Position numbers and translations under genes: made by a program. Of a stretch of DNA of 64,000 bases, positions 62,100 through 64,000 are shown in pieces (position 1 is the stretch's first letter; each line of letters opens with the position of its first letter). The stretch comes from Berkiella sp964502705 (GTDB taxonomy: Bacteria; Pseudomonadota; Gammaproteobacteria; Berkiellales; Berkiellaceae), in assembly GCA_964502705.1 (NCBI GenBank), contig CAZCXZ010000002.1, positions 9,937 through 73,936 on the forward strand, in the 5' to 3' direction. A model generated the notes under the pieces. It was given only the letters and a program-made list of their open reading frames with translations, was not told the origin of the DNA and made no database searches.

Positions 62100-63218
62100 A
62101 TGCGGATTGGTGTACCAAAAGAGATAAAAAATCACGAGTATCGAGTGGGCATGGTCCCAAGCAGCGTTCGTGAAGCAACTGGCAATGGCCATGAAGTGTT
62201 TGTTGAGACAAACGCAGGCAGTGGCATTGATATCAGTGACGACGATTATCGCAATGCGGGTGCCATTATTGTTGATACCGCTGCGGAAATCTTCGCTACC
62301 GCCGATTTAATCGTCAAAGTGAAAGAGCCACAGCCCAATGAGTGCCTCATGTGCCGTGAAGGGCAGGTTCTGTTTACCTACCTTCATTTAGCTCCAGACC
62401 CCAATCAAGCAAAATTACTTATGGAATCCGGTTGTACCGCGATTGCTTATGAAACCGTTACCGACGATCAAGGCCGTTTACCGTTACTGGCACCGATGAG
62501 TGAAGTCGCAGGCCGTATGTCGATTCAAGCGGGTGCACATGCGCTAGAAAAAGCACAAGGTGGCCGCGGTATTCTGCTTGGCGGTGTTCCGGGTGTTGAA
62601 CCTGGTCATATCGTTATTTTAGGTGCGGGTGTTGTGGGAACCAATGCGTTAATGATGGCGATTGGTGTTGGCGCACAAGTGACCGTATTAGATAAATCAT
62701 TGAAGCGTTTAAGAGAACTCGATGCGCAATTTGGTCATAGCTTGCATACCATTTATGCAACCCAAGATGCGATCGATCGTTATGTATGCAAAGCCGATCT
62801 CGTGATTGGTGCGGTATTAGTTCCTGGTGGCTCTGCACCTAAATTGGTTTCAAGAGCCATGTTAAAGCACATGAAACCCGGTTCTGTATTAGTTGACGTA
62901 GCCATTGATCAAGGCGGTTGCTTTGAAACCAGCTTGCCTACTACACATGCTGAACCTACTTATGTGGTTGATGGTATTGTTCATTATTGTGTTGCGAACA
63001 TGCCAGGTGGTGCACCACGTACTTCAACGTTTGCATTAAATAACGCAACCGTTCCTTATGTGATTGACATCGCAAATAAAGGCTACAAGCGTGCCTTATT
63101 AGAAGATAGTCGTTTACGTGAAGGCTTAAACGTTCATCGCGGTAAAATCACGCATCCTGCAGTGGCAACGGCTTTAGGTTATAAAGCGTATTCACCGATG
63201 GAAGTTTTAGATCTTTAA
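62100..63218 (+). CDS. ald: Alanine dehydrogenase
   Basis: The 372-residue enzyme interconverts L-alanine and pyruvate plus ammonia using NAD. The start MRIGVPKEIKNHEYRVGMVPS is the family signature, and key residues sit at canonical positions: Arg15, Lys75 (VKVKEPQ), His96 (TYLHLAPD) and Asp270 (VDVAIDQGG). The Rossmann motif is GAGVVG (175-180). Length is that of Ald proteins. It is hexameric and cytoplasmic. It allows use of alanine as carbon and nitrogen source, which fits a host-associated organism that lives on amino acids. Single gene; structured repeat sequence follows. Confidence 0.95.
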   Translation: MRIGVPKEIKNHEYRVGMVPSSVREATGNGHEVFVETNAGSGIDISDDDYRNAGAIIVDTAAEIFATADLIVKVKEPQPNECLMCREGQVLFTYLHLAPDPNQAKLLMESGCTAIAYETVTDDQGRLPLLAPMSEVAGRMSIQAGAHALEKAQGGRGILLGGVPGVEPGHIVILGAGVVGTNALMMAIGVGAQVTVLDKSLKRLRELDAQFGHSLHTIYATQDAIDRYVCKADLVIGAVLVPGGSAPKLVSRAMLKHMKPGSVLVDVAIDQGGCFETSLPTTHAEPTYVVDGIVHYCVANMPGGAPRTSTFALNNATVPYVIDIANKGYKRALLEDSRLREGLNVHRGKITHPAVATALGYKAYSPMEVLDL

Positions 63219-63230
63219 TTCCTTTCCGAT

Positions 63231-63297
63231 CCTCACCCGTGGATCTTACTCTCTCCTGAGAAGGAGAGGGCGGCTCGTCAAAGACGAGCGGGTGAGG
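63231..63297. repeat. Structured intergenic repeat (REP-like, nested hairpins)
   Basis: Outer arms CCTCACCCG (63231-63239) and CGGGTGAGG (63289-63297) pair perfectly, enclosing two perfect hairpins: CTCTCCT/AGGAGAG (63251-63257, 63262-63268) and GCTCGTC/GACGAGC (63273-63279, 63283-63289). It is GC-rich compared with the surroundings. Elements with CCTCACCC ends and CTCTCC-GGAGAG cores are widespread dispersed repeats in bacterial genomes. It sits 13 bases after ald and ends one base before the stop codon of a possible small minus-strand gene. The rest of the 63219-63553 gap contains only that small ORF and unremarkable sequence. Confidence 0.8.
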
Positions 63298-63462
63298 TTA
63301 TCTTAACCACGATCTCAATTTCGTCCACAATATCTTCGGCGAATTAGTCGCAAACGCTGTTGCCATCAAAGCAATCAGAGAAGCCTGACCCACTACCAGG
63401 CTCGATACCATGGCACCAAAGGCACAATTTGTTTTTTTGATGGCTTGGGACAGCCCTTTCAT
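63298..63462 (-). CDS. Possible 54-residue single-helix membrane peptide
   Basis: An ATG ORF on the minus strand encodes 54 residues: a basic N-terminus (MKGLSQAIKKTNCAFG), one hydrophobic helix (AMVSSLVVGQASLIALMATAF) and a basic C-terminus (WTKLRSWLR). The amphipathic ends and central helix are what small membrane proteins or bacteriocin-like peptides look like. No good Shine-Dalgarno sequence is seen before the ATG, and there is no double-glycine leader, so it is uncertain. The stop codon abuts the structured repeat. Confidence 0.35.
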   Translation of the reverse strand: MKGLSQAIKKTNCAFGAMVSSLVVGQASLIALMATAFATNSPKILWTKLRSWLR

Positions 63463-63553
63463 AAATCAATTTTATAAATTTGACCTATAAATTATCAGGA
63501 AATTTATTTAATTGGGATGCCCCCAGAGACTACAGATAGACTTACCTCCGCCT

Positions 63554-64000
63554 TTATGGCTTGGAGCTAACTTTAGCATGACAGACTAAGCTTTTGGCTG
63601 CAACTAAGTGTTTTATTTGCTTCAAGATGCCATCCTTTCCGGAAAAACTCATAAATTGGAAATACTCTGGGAGTGGCTTTCCGTTTGCAAATATAATTAC
63701 TTCTGAAATCATCCCCCTTAAAGATTCTTCATTAAGAAGACGTTCAGCAATACTAATATGTTTATCGCCCAATCTAATTAGATTATCGGGGAATCTACCA
63801 CTTTTTAATATGTTGAAAAGTTCCGCTTCATTAAGGATACGCTCTGCAACAGATAAATGTGATTCTCCAAACGATAATAATATACGTGCGTCAATAAATT
63901 GATAAAACGCCGGCTTCAGCAAGTGATGAGCAACTTCAGGATGCTTCAAAGCTATCCGGCATAAATCCTTAACTAATTTACAACGTGCATCATGATCATG
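63554..64000 (-). CDS. Repeat-containing hypothetical protein, C-terminal part (5' end outside window)
   Basis: The frame stays open to the window edge at 64000 (HDHDARCKLVKDLCRIALKH before the first alternative start, TTG at 63949), so only about 148 C-terminal residues are seen. They contain three copies of a short helical repeat: HPEVAHHLLKPAFY, HLSVAERILNEAEL and HISIAERLLNEESL, spaced by 28 and 33 residues, with LLSFGES or LIRLGDK before the last two. I do not recognise the repeat. It is probably an alpha-helical solenoid that binds a protein partner. Function unknown. Confidence 0.6.
   Translation of the reverse strand, partial: HDHDARCKLVKDLCRIALKHPEVAHHLLKPAFYQFIDARILLSFGESHLSVAERILNEAELFNILKSGRFPDNLIRLGDKHISIAERLLNEESLRGMISEVIIFANGKPLPEYFQFMSFSGKDGILKQIKHLVAAKSLVCHAKVSSKP

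Overview
The window looks like a chromosomal segment of an AT-rich gammaproteobacterium with a host-associated lifestyle, in the general area of the Legionellales (Legionella/Coxiella-like). The evidence is circumstantial: HrpA, GltX and MlaA of gammaproteobacterial type, MFS carriers of the kind common in that order, a mitochondrial-carrier-like protein of eukaryotic type, and several lineage-specific proteins with Ser-, Thr- or Arg-rich tails. There are no transposases, phage genes or CRISPR arrays. A run of 10 Ns at 21932-21941 shows that this is a draft assembly.

Layout. Bases 1-10000: the 3' end of hrpA, a very large unrecognised membrane protein, two outer-membrane barrels (Porin_O/P and alginate-export types) and an MlaA lipoprotein with a repetitive C-terminal extension. 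Bases 10172-20732: a signalling and adhesin-secretion block. An RssB-like PP2C phosphatase with a pseudo-receiver and a STAS partner precede lapB-lapC, a LuxR-type regulator, a TolC/LapE channel, the periplasmic protease LapG and its degenerate GGDEF/EAL controller LapD. Bases 20803-26095: an MFS carrier interrupted by the assembly gap, a small lipoprotein and a second type I exporter of colicin V type, whose ABC protein keeps an intact C39 peptidase triad. Bases 26130-30349 (minus strand): an unknown protein, a ferritin-like hydrolase, a PAP2 phosphatase, a LysE exporter and an MFS carrier.

Bases 30464-32180: gltX followed by tRNA-Ala(GGC) and tRNA-Glu(UUC). Bases 32417-38665: an unknown protein with a basic Ser/Arg tail, a 1377-residue Calx-beta/VWA/EF-hand surface-type protein (a possible type I secretion substrate) and an SMP-30 protein. 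Bases 38701-40487: an AbiE-type toxin-antitoxin operon with two strong inverted repeats in its promoter. Bases 40638-43112: a degenerate DEDDh exonuclease-fold protein, an SDR and a methyltransferase. Bases 43126-44019: the mitochondrial-carrier-like protein. Bases 44494-46178: yceI, cytochrome b561, yceI. Bases 46316-55449: a Bcr/CflA-type MFS pump, a Ser/Thr-run protein, a CBS protein, a CPA2 antiporter and two tandem 683-residue membrane/spermidine-synthase-like paralogues. Bases 55558-60998: a protein-lysine-methyltransferase-like enzyme, a PrsK/PrsR-type sigma54 two-component system and a Cys-rich small protein. The window ends with an unknown gene, alanine dehydrogenase, a structured intergenic repeat, a possible 54-residue membrane peptide and the 3' part of a repeat-containing gene running off the edge.

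How it fits together. In known Lap systems, LapD bound to c-di-GMP sequesters LapG; when c-di-GMP falls, LapG cuts the adhesin anchor. Everything except an obvious LapG-cleavable adhesin is present. The most notable item is the mitochondrial-carrier-like gene, a candidate host-targeted effector. The pairing of a protein lysine methyltransferase with PrsK/PrsR, with no exosortase in view, and the colicin V-type exporter with no visible peptide also deserve attention.
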